Assembly (NCBI GenBank): GCA_014529385.2
Contig: CM043944.1
Span: 74,709,884 to 74,773,883, forward strand
DNA length: 64,000 nt
DNA from: Adiantum capillus-veneris
Lineage: Eukaryota; Streptophyta; Polypodiopsida; Polypodiales; Pteridaceae
Direction: 5' to 3'
The notes below the pieces were generated by a model. It was not told the origin of the DNA. It did not search any database and saw nothing but the letters and a program-made list of their open reading frames with translations. How positions within the stretch are numbered: the stretch's first letter is position 1; every line of letters starts with the position of its first letter. Of the stretch, positions 11,634-23,880 are shown one piece after another. The translations under genes were made by a program, and so were the position numbers.

Positions 11634-12723
11634 TTGCAAGATGACTTTACCTTCAATGAGCCTCCATCAAACTTCCCACGTAGCCTCTACATCAAGAGCC
11701 AACCCATCGACAATGCAATGGAAGCCGAATTAAAAAGTCTATCAACCAAAGTTTTCATTGCATCAAAGCCTCCGGAAGAAACCAGAGAATGTCAACCAAG
11801 TATTGGTATCCAAAGAGCACATTAAATTCAAAGACCCAGTTTGGATACATCAAGCACGGGTTCAATTTCAACAACCAAAGGTCATCGGGTGGGTCGTATA
11901 TCAAATGAGTCAATCATTACTCAGGGATACTTCTAGGGAAACACTAATGTTTGGGCCAAAAAGCCTAAAGTCACATCCTGGATCTACTCACCTCAAGAAA
12001 GAATTTCTACAAGGATCAAGCTATCAACAAAAGAAAAACAACTCAAACATGAGAAAGAAAAACCACTAAAGGTAGAAGAAAAGACCTTCCAAGCAAGCAA
12101 CTCGACAAGTATGGGTACCAAAGTCAGACTTCAACCAAGCTACCCATCAAAGAAAAGTGTAGCAGTGGATGATTCTAGTCAAGCTACTCGAAGCACAAGG
12201 ATTTTATGAAGGTAACACTCAAATATGGTTACCCAAAAATTGTAGCTTGATCCAGAACAACCAAGAGAAATCAGACAACACAAGCTTCCATCCAAAGGCA
12301 AGCAAAAACAACCAAGATCCAACAAAAGCCAATCACAACTGAGGGTCATGCAACCACTAGATGGTTACCTTGTTTCCAACTACAAAAGCAAGGCTCCTAC
12401 AACGTCAACAATCAGATATGGATACTGAAGCCTATTCTCCATCAAGCCAAAGCAAAAGAGAAAATGCCAAAGACGGTCATACAAGGTGGGTTCCAAAATT
12501 GCTAGCGGAAACTCAATTACAAAAAACCCACACCTATCGACAATTGCTTCTCATGGGAAATAACACAAAGGCTACATCAGTCCCTACAAAAATTGAAGGA
12601 CTTGTTTCACAAAGTAGTGTCAACATACGACAAGCAAGTCAAGAGGAGCCAAAATATGGCAACCTACTTGACAAAATGGTGGCATCCAAAGACCAACACA
12701 ATGGCAGAAGCCTTAATTTCTAG
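11634..12723 (+). pseudogene. Degenerate Gln/Lys-rich coding remnant with repeated W[VL]PK-like motifs
   Basis: Open stretches in several frames share a recurring short motif: VWIHQ, VWVPKSDF, IWLPKNC and RWVPKLLA, each surrounded by Gln/Asn/Lys/Thr-rich sequence. This looks like an internally repeated protein region that has decayed by frameshift. No RT or integrase motif follows, so the pol region of this relic is deleted or unrecognisable. Confidence 0.3.
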
Positions 12724-13221
12724 ATCTTATAGAATTGTAATTCTGGCCTTGAACAAGTAAGTCCAAGCTACCATTAAACATACATGGCATAATAGTCAGA
12801 GTCAAGAATCTAAGTCACTAAATGAATAAGGAGTTAGTCCCAAACCATGTATTATTCTCTGTGGTCTAAGCGTCTTATTTCCCGGGGGATTCACCACAAA
12901 AAACTTACCGCACCACGTAAGTGCAAGGGAGGTTTTTTTTTTTTACAAGTTAGATAAGCGTATAAGTTAGGGGTAGGCCCACCAATAATTTATCTCCCAA
13001 GCTCAAAAGTATAGGAGGGGGGTATCATATTTAGGGGGGGATCTTACCTGGGTTGATGACTTGTAACGATTGGTCACCGGTGTGCACTAAAACTCGGATG
13101 AATTTTGGGAAATTTTTTTATCAGGTCACACATCAATTTTTTCATCAAGCCGGTCATAGATAAGGGTTGATTTGGAGAAGATCAAGGGTTGATTTACACC
13201 AACTTTGGATGGGTCAAAATT

Positions 13222-13527
13222 GGACAAGTAGCTAGAGTGCAGGTTGATCGAGCACATAGTTTGAAAGTCAAACTAAGACACATTGAGGGGACATCTAGTT
13301 ATCAACAAAAGTGGTTCCTTAGTACGTTTCCAGTAACTATGCTACTTACACACTCTTTGACTAGTTTTACTCAGTTAGATCATGTGAGACCTAGATTTTA
13401 TATGTAAGTTAGGGGTATGAGAGTTTTCTTCATCGATTGTCGTATCAGCGTACCAAGGGGGGTCATATTTCCTAATATGAGTTGTATGCGTCTCATGTTG
13501 TATATAGAGTGAATCCCCAGGGGTCTT
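13222..13527 (+). repeat. Dispersed repeat, copy A (possible LTR piece)
   Basis: About 300 bp that aligns closely with 31561-31870, including CAAACTAAGACACATTGAGG and ACTCAGTTAGATCATGTGAG. In copy B a 40-odd-bp part of it is also duplicated locally at 31498-31555. Copy A lies downstream of the old gypsy relic and might be part of its LTR. Confidence 0.7.
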
Positions 13528-14965
13528 AGTTATTCTAGGTACTACTCAAGCTGGAAGAGCTGAGCAGAATTACATTGTGCTGCTCATGCTCGTATAGGTG
13601 AGCATAAGAGTCAACGTCTATGTAAATTATGTGTGGTGAAGTGAAAGAGAAAGTCCAAAAGACACTCACACACTAAGCACAGTGAGGTATGAGTGGAGAA
13701 GCTCCTACAATGAAAACCCTTCTTCAAAATGTGAATGCTATTGAGACATCTTTTGATGTTACATGTGCTACATTTGTTCCTTGAAGCACCCATCAATCCC
13801 TCTTTCGAACTGCATGCTTTTGTTCGACAAATTTATCATATGCATATAGGATGTCCCGTAATTGGCACTTGCATTAGGCACTCTTCCTTTGTTTCTCCCA
13901 AGCACTCACCTTGCATGACAAGTACTTCAGGTAGAATTGCTCAACTCCAATAAGAGAGTATACCAAAGGAACTTTTTTCCCACTGGGTTTTTCTCCTTTG
14001 GTCATCCAGGTTTTAAGACCCTAATCTAGAAACCCTCATTATCAACTTCTTGTATATATTCCTTCTACATCAACAATAATGAAATGGCTACCCAACTCAA
14101 TCATCAGTGACTTGGACCTTCAACTGCAGATTCCAACATACTTATCAAGAGAAAAGCTTACATTCAAGGACAGCAACCAAGCTTCATCACAAACAATGGC
14201 AAGTCAAAGAATGGCCTACAATTACAAGCAAGGACAAATTATGCAAGAGAGTCATCAATAACAATAAAAAATATCTCACACAATGCTTCAATGTTGGCGA
14301 CCTATTGCAAACAACTCAAATTGCAAAGGAACTTGAAAGAAAATCCATTATAAATTCTATTCCACAAAGAGGATCAGTTCTACAAACTCAAAAACATGAA
14401 AATCTATCTTCACAACAGCCAAGACTGGCAACAAAGAGGAGAATGTGCAACAAAATGCAAAGTTGCCTCAAAAATGGAAGTCCAATTATGCATCAACAAG
14501 ACACAAAAGGTATGAAACACTCAAGGAAGGGGGGAGCATCATCCATGACAAAATACTACCAAGCTAAAGACCAACCTTCAAGACAACCAACCACTGGCCA
14601 TTTATAAAGCCCTAGGTATAAGAGTTAATAAATTTAATGTGAAAGGAGGCTCCATAGTGCATCATTTTTGCTCACCAAATGAGTCATGGCATGATCTTCT
14701 CTGCTTAGTGGCATGCCTTCCAACACTTTTTGCAGCAGTTTAGAAGGACAATAGCTCATGTTTCTAGCTTTTGCTTTTGGCCTTCACTGGGCAAAAGACG
14801 CCCATCCTCGTGATTGGCGAAGCAAGAAGTATAGGGAATATTTGACGCCTTCAATACATGCCAAAAGCTCTTCAAGTGCATGTTTGAAGATGATTCTACT
14901 ATGTATTGGCTTTCATGATATTTGAATCGCTGGGTAAATTGTTCTTGAAGAGGAACAAACACCAT
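13528..14965. other. No gene recognised
   Basis: Contains a Lys/Gln/Ser-rich ORF at 14107-14607 with no recognisable domain, and AT-rich filler. Composition resembles the decayed Gln-rich region at 11.6-12.7 kb, so it may be the same class of retroelement debris. Confidence 0.3.
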
Positions 14966-14970
14966 CCAAC

Positions 14971-15474
14971 GTGCATGTCAAGATTGCTTTAGATGAATCT
15001 GATGATGAGCAGTGTTTGACCGATGTCTTGGCAAGTCAAAATAGGTATCTAAGAATCTCAAAATCATTGCCCCATATGGATATGAAGCATGCAATTGATG
15101 CAATGAATGCTAATTATGATAATGAGACTTTGATGCATATCATGGATGCGATGGAGAATGTGTTGACAATGCATGCAATGCCTAATCATGAAGAGCTTAA
15201 GAAAGAGACACTTATGCATGAATCTATGCAAGCAGAACCTATGGAAGAAGAGTATGAATGTGGATCTATGCATGCTTTAGCTGTTAGTAGGAGGGACTGT
15301 CCTCCTCTGAAGCGCAAAATTGTGGGAAGAGGTAGACCAAAGTCCTAGCAGGTTGATATGGTTTGTGATAGTCATGTAGATGATGCTGATGAGGTTTTTG
15401 ATAGCCATGTTGATGTTCATATAAAAAAATTTAATAGGTCTCATGCTCGTGTGGAAAGGGATATAGGCTCCTAA
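14971..15474 (+). pseudogene. Unrecognised Met/His-rich acidic ORF with an AT-hook-like motif
   Basis: The ORF of about 125 codons is rich in Met, His, Asp and Glu (NETLMHIMDAMENV, LTMHAMPNHEEL) and ends in KRKIVGRGRPKS, which contains the Arg-Gly-Arg-Pro core of an AT-hook. A TAG stop at 15346-15348 is followed by a further 40 open codons in the same frame, also Asp/His-rich (SHVDDADEVFDSHVDVH). A second acidic stretch follows in another frame to about 15720. No family recognised. It could be the chromatin-binding tail of a transposon protein or a decayed host gene. Confidence 0.35.
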
Positions 15475-15973
15475 AGAAGCAAGGCAAAGTGCATATTAAG
15501 CCTATTGTCAAGAAAGTTGGTCTTCCCATATGCATGAAGCTGAGGATTTAGGTGATGAACATGCTTAGGTGGGAGAAGAAGATGAATGCGAAGATGATCA
15601 TTTGGAGGCTGAAGGTCCGCTTTTATGTGACAATGATGCTGAGGGTGATTGGTCTGATGTATCTGTGACAATGTGGAAGAATGGGGATAATATGCACGTG
15701 GAGCCTCAGGGGGGACATTCAAGAAGCTCCCTTTGTTAATGGATATATCAGATCTTGATATGGGGCAAATTCCATGAGACTTTACAAAAATCTAGTTGTT
15801 TTTTTCATTGTTCCCAATTGACTTAGTTGACATGGTTGTACTCTAAACAAATCCCTATGCATTAGAGAAGTAGGAGCGTGCTTTATACAAGCACGAGTCT
15901 ACAAGAGAAGATGAACTGATCTTGATAGACATTATTTTTTATGATTCCTTGGTGTATCACTTTCTATGTCTTT

Positions 15974-15977
15974 GTAG
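15974..15977. repeat. Target-site duplication of element 1, left (GTAG)
   Basis: GTAG lies immediately before the 5' LTR and again right after the 3' LTR at 27586-27589. A 4-bp duplication is the reading that leaves both LTR ends as TGAG...CTCA. Confidence 0.75.
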
Positions 15978-16403
15978 TGAGTGGCATAAAATGGTAACCA
16001 TCTTTTTGCAACATTTTTCAGCCTACTCAACGTCCTCTTCCCAATATGTGTATATATTTTTCTACGCTATTAAGTTATCTAGAGTAAATTCCCCCTCTTC
16101 GTTTAACCTTTGTGGCGACACATACATTGTACTCTTCCCAAAAATTTCACCTTAGTCATATATTTATATTACCACCCTTTTCTTTTTTGCTTTGTAAATA
16201 AAGTAAGCATACAATAACCAACTATCTACCCCCAAACTTTTTTACCTCTTGTGAATTAGTAGTAGAAAAATAATATATCCATCTTCCATCCCATATAGAT
16301 AAATTACCATGGAAATCAACTCTCCACTTGTCTTTACCAAAAATTATGGTCCATCTCTACAAGTCTTCTATGCCCCCTACATAGGTGGCCCAATATCTCT
16401 TAA

Positions 16404-17726
16404 CACTAGTATGGTAACAGGACACTTTTATGTCCTTGGACACTTTTGTGTCCAGTTAAGTGACCATTTTGCTTGAATTATTTGAAGAGTATGAAAATGA
16501 ATTTCTAGGTGCTATATATCCACAAAGTTGCCTTATGAGCTGAAAAAAAACTTAGCATTTTTTTTGAGTATCGATCTCATCATTAACCTTACTCTTGCAC
16601 AACATTTTTGAACCTAAACTGTGTGAAAAAACGTGTCCTGTTTTTGGCGCAACTATACCACTCTAAACTTCATGTTTGTGAGGTTTAGATGGCTTGAGGT
16701 TAGGCCTTCATAGTTATCAACATGTTTTGATGCTTGTAGGGAGAGATAAGTGTTAAAATTGAAAGTTATGACCAATTTACAAGAATTGCATAATCCTGTT
16801 TTTTGGCCAAAATTAGCACTTTTATGATTTTTTTGGTGGCTTTCTTGAGATTCAAATTCAATTTTGATTGTGTAAGTGTAATGTATAACACAAAGCTAAT
16901 CTTCCTTGAGTTTTGGGGGACCTAATATGATATATAGCATAGTATATGATGATGGTTGAGTTTTTTGATTGCTGAAGAATACGATACATTTTAGAGTAGC
17001 AAGTATAACTTTCTCAATATTGCTAGTTTCTTTGGCCCATTGTGTGTATTTTGTAGGTAGTAACCATATCTAATCATAGACTACAAACTTGGCTAGATAT
17101 TGAGTAGTTTCTATGGGTTTCTAGAGGTCATAATGCTAAACCCAGTTTTTTCATGTTTGCTGTATTTAGCACTTTATCATTGCCCCCAGGGTTCCAATTG
17201 TAAGAGATCCATTATCCTTTTGACATGCTCCATGGCTCCTTTTGAATCCAGAGGCCCAAAGGGAACTAAGAAAACATGTATATAGTATCTGTATTGAGTG
17301 TGACTTTAGAAACTTTGATGATAGATCTGCAGAATGGCAAAAATGCAACTTTTTGGTACCTATTTTTTTTGCCCATAAAAAAGTTAGTGAGGTAAAAGCA
17401 ACCATATGTTTTGGTCACCAACCCATTGAAGTTAACGGGGCATTTTATCGCATGTCCTACAAAAATCTCCACTCTTATTTATATGCAATCAACCGTAAGA
17501 AATTGTTGTTTTGGGCAAAATGCACTCGTCCATCAACTTTGGAGGCTTGTAGTGACCAAGGGATGAGAAAAATTACAAGTTTCTCATTTTTTCCATATGA
17601 AGTAGTTATTGAACTATAAGCTTGTGAAAGGATTTTTCAAAATGAGTGGATCTACTATGGTTTTGGAATTTTTTCCCAAAACCCTGAACGAACACTTTTA
17701 TGTCCTGTTAGGTTACCATTCTAGTG
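16404..17726. mobile_element. Nested non-autonomous DNA transposon (MITE-like) in the 5' LTR
   Basis: The 3' LTR shows the empty site CTCTTAAGAAT at 25936-25946. The 5' LTR has CTC-TTAA-[1323 bp]-TTAA-GAAT. The insert has terminal inverted repeats: CACTAGTATGGTAAC at the left end and its complement with one mismatch at the right (GTTACCATTCTAGTG), followed inward on both sides by AGGACA. The TTAA duplication suggests a piggyBac-type element, and a piggyBac-like transposase relic lies at 28.1-28.9 kb. The CACTA start would also fit a CACTA element with a 3-bp duplication (TAA or TTA), and a Tc1-like TA reading is formally possible. No transposase is encoded inside; an ORF at 17242-17619 has no recognisable domain. 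Confidence 0.85.
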
Positions 17727-18437
17727 TTAAGAATATACATATAGTTTTTCTCTTTTCAAAAAGACTCCAATTGTATATTATTTTCAAAAGAAAATAATAT
17801 TGGGCCCTCCTCTATTTGTTTAAGCATCATAGCCTTTTGAAAAAGCATGACCCCTTGGATGCATACAAGCAAAGGGCCCATACAAGAAGACTTGGAAGCA
17901 AAAGGTTCCCTAGCCTAGGGTGGACCTTCCAAACCGAATTCCGTGGTGCATGGGCATGAAGAATAGTACAAATTCATATCAAACATGTTGAGAAGGTCAA
18001 ATTTGCCTTTTGAAGCATGTCATTCCGAGCTACAAGTAAAAAGTTATGGTCAAAATAGTGTAAATTTGTCAGATTCGCAGCAAAAGGGAACTGTAAATCA
18101 AGTAAATCAAGAGGGTGAGATCTTATTTTTCCCCTACTCATCTTCTAGAAGAGCAATGAGTTTTCAAGGTCACTTGCATGTGATGGGACCAACCTAAAGA
18201 GGCTTTCTAAATGCCAAGACGGATAAGTTGAGATACCCCGCAGGAGCCATCTGTAGGGCCTCATGGTGGGGCCCACCTACATTATGCACCCCTATGGAGC
18301 CTTCACGGTCTAAAATGATATTTTTGGTGAATAAATAGTCCCTTTTATGTCCAATATTCAATGAGTGGTCAAAGGACACTTATTTAGGGCTAATCACTCA
18401 CCCTAATTAAGTGTAGCATAATCCCACTCCTACCCAA

Positions 18438-18447
18438 CTATAAATAG
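18438..18447 (+). promoter_or_regulatory. TATA box of element 1 5' LTR
   Basis: CTATAAATAG is a strong TATA match, about 930 bp before the LTR end. The same motif is at 26651-26660 in the 3' LTR. It would start a transcript carrying a long leader with the small ORFs. Confidence 0.6.
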
Positions 18448-19378
18448 CCCCCCTTGGAGAGACTCAAGGACACACACCTATATTTTCAACTTCATGTTTT
18501 TTCTTGATCAATAGTAGAGAAAACCCCAACTCTCCCTCTTTCACATCCTCCCTCCTAACCCTCCTCTTTGGAGGAAGTGAAACTCTATCCTCCACACTTT
18601 CTATTCTACAATCTCTTACTCCATCAACCCAATAAATCATTTGTAGCACCTCAATAGCTTGTAAATACATCATGAGCTCGCTCATGGTTATGTTAGTGAT
18701 CATTAAATCATCTACAAAACTTTCAAGTGTCGCAATTCGTGATGGTTAGCCAGCATCTGTCCTCCCCTTAAAAGGTGTGCGAGAAATCAAGTAAGTGTTC
18801 TATTCTCAATTTACCATTGGTTTTTTTCTCCACACTTATTCAATTGGTCTAAAGAAATTTCTCCCTCCAACTCTCTTTTGCTTCATTACATATGCATGTG
18901 GCTACCTCTCATGGTGATTTTATTTGTGTCACGGCATTACATAGATGGAGATGAGCTCTCTATGCAAAGTGTGTTAGTTTGTAAGTGATTCTCTTGTGTG
19001 TTTGAGAGGAAAGTCTTGTGCGCATGATTTTTTTGATGCGTGCTTGAGAGAGGAGGAGTTTGTATGTATTATGGGTATTCTTATGGGGATAAGGTGAATG
19101 CTATTCCACAAATTGCATATTTCATTTGATCCACGGCATTGGGTTGCATAATCGTTGATGGTGTTCAAGTGTCCAAAGTGTATATAGTGTAAGGGGGTTT
19201 TCAAAGTGTGTTGCTTGAGTGGGTGAGTGCAAGTGTCACTTTGATTGGTTTCCTTATCCACTCCCAAAAGAAAGTGGTGCCCCAAGTAGTGTGCGTACCT
19301 CTTTACGAACATTTTGTGAGGGTAGGCCCATTGGTTTTGGTTTAGAGGCCCCATTTCAAAAAGCTCGGCCTCATAAAG

Positions 19379-19396
19379 TGGTGCCCCCACTGAGGA
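19379..19396 (+). promoter_or_regulatory. Putative primer-binding site of element 1
   Basis: TGGTGCCCCCACTGAGGA begins 5 nt after the LTR end and starts with TGG, as required to pair with a tRNA 3' CCA end. I cannot name the tRNA with confidence. Confidence 0.6.
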
Positions 19397-19430
19397 ACAT
19401 ATTTCCAAGTTACCTTGAAATTTTTTAGTG

Positions 19431-19643
19431 ATGAACAATGGAGTTCCCATCTATCCATTTCATTTTGCACAACACATTAGAGTAAATGTTCACATAGATA
19501 GAAAAGTCTTTTTCTAGCAATGCATTGTTTTTATGTTTGGTGCAGAAAGACTTAGAGAAATACTAGCATCACCCAATCCAATTATACTTCCAATTATCAA
19601 TTATGAAACTTCTTTTGATGTTCACATTTTCATTTTGTTTTAA
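19431..19643 (+). pseudogene. Leader small ORF A of element 1 (70-residue family)
   Basis: ATG at 19431, stop TAA at 19641-19643, 70 codons with one internal TAG. The product has HIRVNVHIDRKVFF, then (after the TAG) IVFMFGAERLREILASPNP and ILPIINY...FDVHIFILF. It aligns without gaps to small ORF A of element 2 (35850-36068), where the TAG position is Gln, so a CAG-to-TAG change is likely. The two elements share little else in the leader, so protein-level conservation is notable. No known domain. It lies 57 nt after the LTR and 83 nt before ORF B, in a different frame from it. Confidence 0.6.
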
Positions 19644-19726
19644 AGGCAGGAACAAGGAGTGGTGAAGGGGTGCTCAAGGGCCATATGAAGGAACGAGGTC
19701 TTCAAACCAACAACGAAGAGTAGCAC

Positions 19727-19939
19727 ATGAATCACGATAAAAAAAAAGAACCTTTTAGGCCTATTGCTCGGCAATCCATTCATATAATCATTGCAACTAA
19801 GTTTAGGTTTCAATCTATCATAAGGAGGATATTTGGATCCACTCGCCTCAATGAAATCAATGCTTCAATTAATCCATTTATTCTACCTATGATAAAGTAC
19901 GAATTAACAATGGATGTGTACATCTTTATTTTAATGTAA
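19727..19939 (+). CDS. Leader small ORF B of element 1 (70-residue family)
   Basis: Intact ATG-to-TAA ORF of 70 codons. The product contains SIHIIIATKFRFQSIIRRIF, G-x2-RLNEI, SINPFILPMIKY and ends MDVYIFILM. It aligns gap-free with small ORF B of element 2 (36065-36277; shared FQ, LFG/IFG, RL, NPFILPMI, Tyr) and more distantly with both A ORFs. A and B are therefore tandem paralogues. Predicted character: mixed basic/hydrophobic with a very hydrophobic last ten residues; no signal peptide or known motif. It ends 88 nt before the gag ATG. Function unknown. Confidence 0.6.
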   Translation: MNHDKKKEPFRPIARQSIHIIIATKFRFQSIIRRIFGSTRLNEINASINPFILPMIKYELTMDVYIFILM

Positions 19940-20027
19940 TCAGATTTATAGTGTCAACAATCTTGTGCGACCCGTAAGAGAAAAGTTTCTTTATAAAAAA
20001 AATTAAAATAAAAAACTTCTAAACAAA

Positions 20028-20870
20028 ATGTCAAGTTCTTTTCCCACGTTCTATGCAAGAAGTGGGGAAGATGCGCAAGAGTTTCTTGACAACTTGGAGA
20101 TGGCACATCTCATATCCGGGAGAGATGAAGAGGAAGTAAAGCTACGAGCCTTCCCGCTGGTTCTAAAAGCAGAAGCTAAAGCATGGTATGAGACCTTGCA
20201 ACCCCAAATCAAGTCCAACTAGGAGAGACTGCGAGCAAGCTTGCTCTCCAAGTTCGGGCAAGGTGATACTTCTGAAGGACTATGGAAATGTCTTATTGGA
20301 CATAAGCAGGTATCACTTGAAGACTATCCCTCTTATGAAGCAACCTTTGTCAATCTATGGGGTAGGTGGGAGGCTACATTAGAAAATCATGGTGGTGCAC
20401 CTAACTTTCTAAAAAAAGAGAGATTCATGGTTGGCTTGTATCCACTTTTAAAGGCTAAAGTAGAGCTAAAATTCCCATCCACCTTCGAAGAAGCATGTGA
20501 GGTAGCCATCATCAAGTTTAGAAAACTACACTTCCAAGCACATAGAGAAAGGGGTTTGAATGAAGTGAGTGAGAGGGAGTCTTCACAAACCATGGAAGCA
20601 CCAATTAGGGCCCCTCTTGCACAATATTCACAAATAGGAGATAACTCTCAACAAGAGGTTTTACAAAGGCTAACTCAACAGCTTGAGAACCTCACTCTGA
20701 ATCTAGTACAGGGTCTACCTCAACAACAACAACCAAGAGAAGGGAGTCGCAATCAACGAAGACAAGCTCAAGAGTTGTGATATTGGAATTGCAATGAAAT
20801 GGGCCATGGCATGTACAATTGTCCACATCCAAGGCGACTTCCGGGAGACATATATCCCCCCAGACCGCCT
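20028..20870 (+). pseudogene. Element 1 gag with zinc knuckle
   Basis: The ATG at 20028 opens a gag frame (SGEDAQEFLDNLEMAHLI, AEAKAWYETL, then FVNLWGRWE, ERFMVGLYPLL, STFEEACEVAI), typical of Retrotrans_gag. An in-frame TAG at 20221 probably replaces Trp. The frame reads on to a TGA at 20778, right before the zinc knuckle YWNCNEMGHGMYNC, whose first Cys is Tyr. A Gln-rich linker precedes the knuckle. Gag forms the particle and binds RNA; this copy has two nonsense codons and a damaged knuckle. Confidence 0.8.
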
Positions 20871-21692
20871 CCTCTCACTGTGCAGCAAGAACTAGCTCAA
20901 GGCCCACAAATCCTTCGTCGACCACCACCACCAGCAAATCTACCTCCCGTCCCACATGAGGAGGAAGAAAGAGGAGTCAACATCATCAAGCTAGAAGAGG
21001 TAATAGATGAGCATACTCTAAACTTTGATGTTATGCCGGCAGAAAAACGCACAAGAGCACATGATAAGGATGAAGACATGAGAAGTGAAGGAACAAATTC
21101 AGCCAGAAGGGACAAGAAGAAGAAGTCAAAGATGGAAGAAGCTAAAATTAGCAGGAAGAAAAGATCAAAGCGAAGGGAAATTGGTATCAACGACTTCCCA
21201 TTGGTAAAGGAGCTAGAGCCCTACAACATCCTGGAGGATTTACAAACCCAAAAGCCAAACATTTCATGGCCTCAACTTCTACACCTATCAGCCAAAGTAA
21301 GATGGCAATGGCCAAAGTTGGTAAGTACAAGAATTCCAAAGAAGAAAGCAAATCTTTCCATTAAGGTTGTGGCCTCAAAGCTACAAAAAGATGTGGAACC
21401 CATTGTGGATGCTTACATAAGGGGTAAAAAGGTGTCTAATGTATATGTTGATGGTGGAGCTCAAATGTGTGTGATCACGGAAAAATCAATGAATAGGTTA
21501 GGGCTTGAAATTACAAAGTCCTCTAATTGTCAAGCTAGGCTAGCCAACAACTCAAGTGTGAAGTGTTTGGGGATCATTGAAAATGTAAAAGTCTCTGTAT
21601 GTAACATTGATGCACGAGTGGATATGTATGTCATGCCAGCTAAGGGGGAGGGCCATCCCATCATCCTAGGGAGGCCTTGGCTCTTGCTGTGA
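20871..21692 (+). pseudogene. Element 1 protease region
   Basis: Continues in the gag frame. A Pro-rich then Lys-rich linker (about 20880-21200) leads to a retropepsin: VSNVYVDGGAQMCVITEKS carries the Asp-x-Gly active site as Asp-Gly-Gly, and HPIILGRPWL is the C-terminal motif. The frame stops at 21692, while the pol frame opens from 21644. The two overlap by about 49 nt with no canonical slippery site, so a 1-nt deletion near 21685 is the simplest explanation. Confidence 0.75.
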
Positions 21693-23405
21693 ATGCAGAT
21701 CAAAAATGGGGAAGTGGTCGTTTGATTCTTAAGAAGGGTCAACCGGTGGTGTATGATTGGCGAGAAGGAAAGCAACTAGATATCAACTATGAAACCACGG
21801 CAGATGAAGAGAGCGAAGAGGAGAGTCCTTACTCAAGTGATGAGGAAGCATCAACCAGTGCATCAACCAGTGAAGAGGAGTCTTCTTTGGAGGTAATGGG
21901 AATTGTATTTAACGCCAACACCCAAGATGTTTCTGTAGAAGAAAAGACAACAGACAATCACACACGAGGGGATGAAAGATGCCACCACCTTGAAGAAGGA
22001 TTTGAGAAGATGCTTGAAAAAGATCTTACTTGTGAGGAGAAGAGGTCCTGCATCAATATGTTAAGGAGGTATCCCAATTTGTTTATCACTGACTACTCAC
22101 AAATAAGAGGTGTATATGTAATAGAGCATCGAATTGAATTGAAACCAGGGACCAAACCCGTGGCTCAAAAGTTAAGGCGACTAGGATCTGTGCAACAAAA
22201 GGCTCTCCTACAAGAAGTGAATCAACTCTTGAAGGCTGGCTTCATCTATCCAGTATCCAACTCCGAATGGGTATCACCTATTGTAGTCACTCCCAAGAAG
22301 AATGGTAAGTGGAGGGTCTGCGTGGATTACAAATCCCTCAACGCTGCGACAAAGAGGAACCACTTCCCTCTCCCTTTCCAAGATGAAATTTTGAATGAAG
22401 TAGCAGGTCACGAATGCTACACTGTGTGATGGGTATTTAGGATATTTTCAAATTATAATAGCAGAAGAGGACCAACCAAAAACCACCTTCATCACACCTT
22501 GGGGATGTTTTGCATTCAGAGTAATGCCTTTTGGGCTCACCAATGCTCATAGCACCTTCATGAGATTCACAATATTTGTATTTCAGCCATTCTTTGGAAA
22601 ATCTATAAGAGTCTTTATGGATGATTTCTGTATTTATAGTTGTAGATTACTTCACTGCCAAAAGGTTGAAGAGGGGCTTAAGAGGCTCCATCAATTTGGG
22701 GGACAACTCAACCCAAAGAAGTGTCATATCGGTGAATCTCAGGTGGTTTTGCTAGGCCATGTGGTTTCTTCACAAGGAATTCAAGTGGATCCCTCTAAAG
22801 TAGAGGCCCTTTTGTCATTATCTCCACCAACAACAACTAAGGAGCTAATGACCTTCAACCACAAAGTGAGGTACATGTCTCGCTTCATCCATCTCCTAGC
22901 AGAAGCCATCACCCCTTTGCATAGGTTGGCAAGCCAATCTACATTTGAATGGGGGAGGGAACATGCAAAATGTTTTGAGGAAGTGAAGTGCATTCTTAGC
23001 TCTCTCCCAATCCTAATGCCACCAGATCCAAAGGAGACCTACTATGTCACTCCAAGTGTAGGTTTCGAAGAAATTGGTGTTGTTTTGATGCAAAAATATC
23101 CTAAAACATCATACATGAGGCCAATCTATTTTGCAAGCAAGGTGATGACTCCGGCTGAGAAGGGATACACTGAAATGGAGAAAGTGGTCTTTGCAATCTT
23201 GTTTGCGGTAAGGAAGTTTCGATCGTATCTTCTCCCTGTGCCATTTGTTTTTCTCACCTTAGAGCACAATCTACCATATGTAGTACAACACATGAGCCTC
23301 TCATCTAGAATAGCAAAGTGGGTGCTTGAACTCCAAGAATTTGAATAGACTTTCTTTGTAGAAGATAGCACAAGAGCGGGACTTGCATACATTCTCACCT
23401 ACAAA
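21693..23405 (+). pseudogene. Element 1 reverse transcriptase and RNase H1
   Basis: RT signatures run in order: PVAQKLRRLG, LLKAGFIYPVSNSEWVSPIV, TPKKNGKWRVCVDYKSLN, then after a frameshift at about 22430 ITPWGCFAFRVMPFGLTNA and VFMDDF (22614-22628), where the usual Tyr-x-Asp-Asp is Phe-Met-Asp-Asp. The attached RNase H1 reads YYVTPSVGFEEIGVVLMQ, lacking the first catalytic Asp, then YTEMEKVVFAI. A TAG at 23346 follows LELQEFE. RT copies the RNA; the degenerate first RNase H fits elements that have gained a second one. Confidence 0.85.
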
Positions 23406-23880
23406 GTGAGACAAAGGGAAGGATCACGACTACAAAGAGAGGAAGGCTCAAAACAGTTCAAAGTGAAGGAGATTGATAATGCTCATACTTTATGCTTTGA
23501 CGGAGCTTATCAACGCCAACAAGACAAAGCAGCAGGGGGGATCATCATTTTGAACCCACAAAAGGAGGTAATGGTTAGAAAAGGTATCACTCTACCCAAT
23601 GTTCACTCTAACAATGAGGCTGAGTATGCTGCTCTAACCCTTGGGTTAGAAGAATGCAAAGAATTAGGCATACAAAGACTTATTATAAAAGGTGATTCTT
23701 TACTAGTGGTTAGGCAAATCCAAGGGACTTGGAGGTCCAAGAATCGTACATTGTTTGAGTGGCTTAGTAGTGTAAGAGCTTTGATGAAGGGTTTTCAAGA
23801 AACACAGGTACAACACATTGTGAGAACTCATAACAAGGAAGCAGACTTACTCGCAAATGAAAAGCTTCAAATGGTGGTAG
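23406..23880 (+). pseudogene. Element 1 second RNase H (archaeal/plant-type, Tat lineage)
   Basis: A complete type-I RNase H fold can be read after RNase H1: CFDGAYQRQQDKAAGGIIIL (first Asp), NNEAEYAALTLGL (Glu), LIIKGDSLLVVRQIQG (second Asp) and THNKEADLLANE (fourth Asp), so all four catalytic acids are present. This resembles plant RVT_3 domains rather than retroviral RNase H. It degrades RNA in RNA-DNA hybrids during reverse transcription. It lies in one frame with the integrase zinc finger. The domain itself looks intact; the polyprotein around it is broken. Confidence 0.8.

Larger units (their letters stand above)
15978..19373 (+). repeat. Element 1 5' LTR (interrupted)
   Basis: Starts TGAGTGGCATAAAATGG and ends GGCCTCA. 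It matches 25516-27585 with scattered substitutions, a few percent by eye, except for the inserted segment 16404-17726 plus one extra TTAA. A TATA motif lies at 18438-18447. Confidence 0.9.
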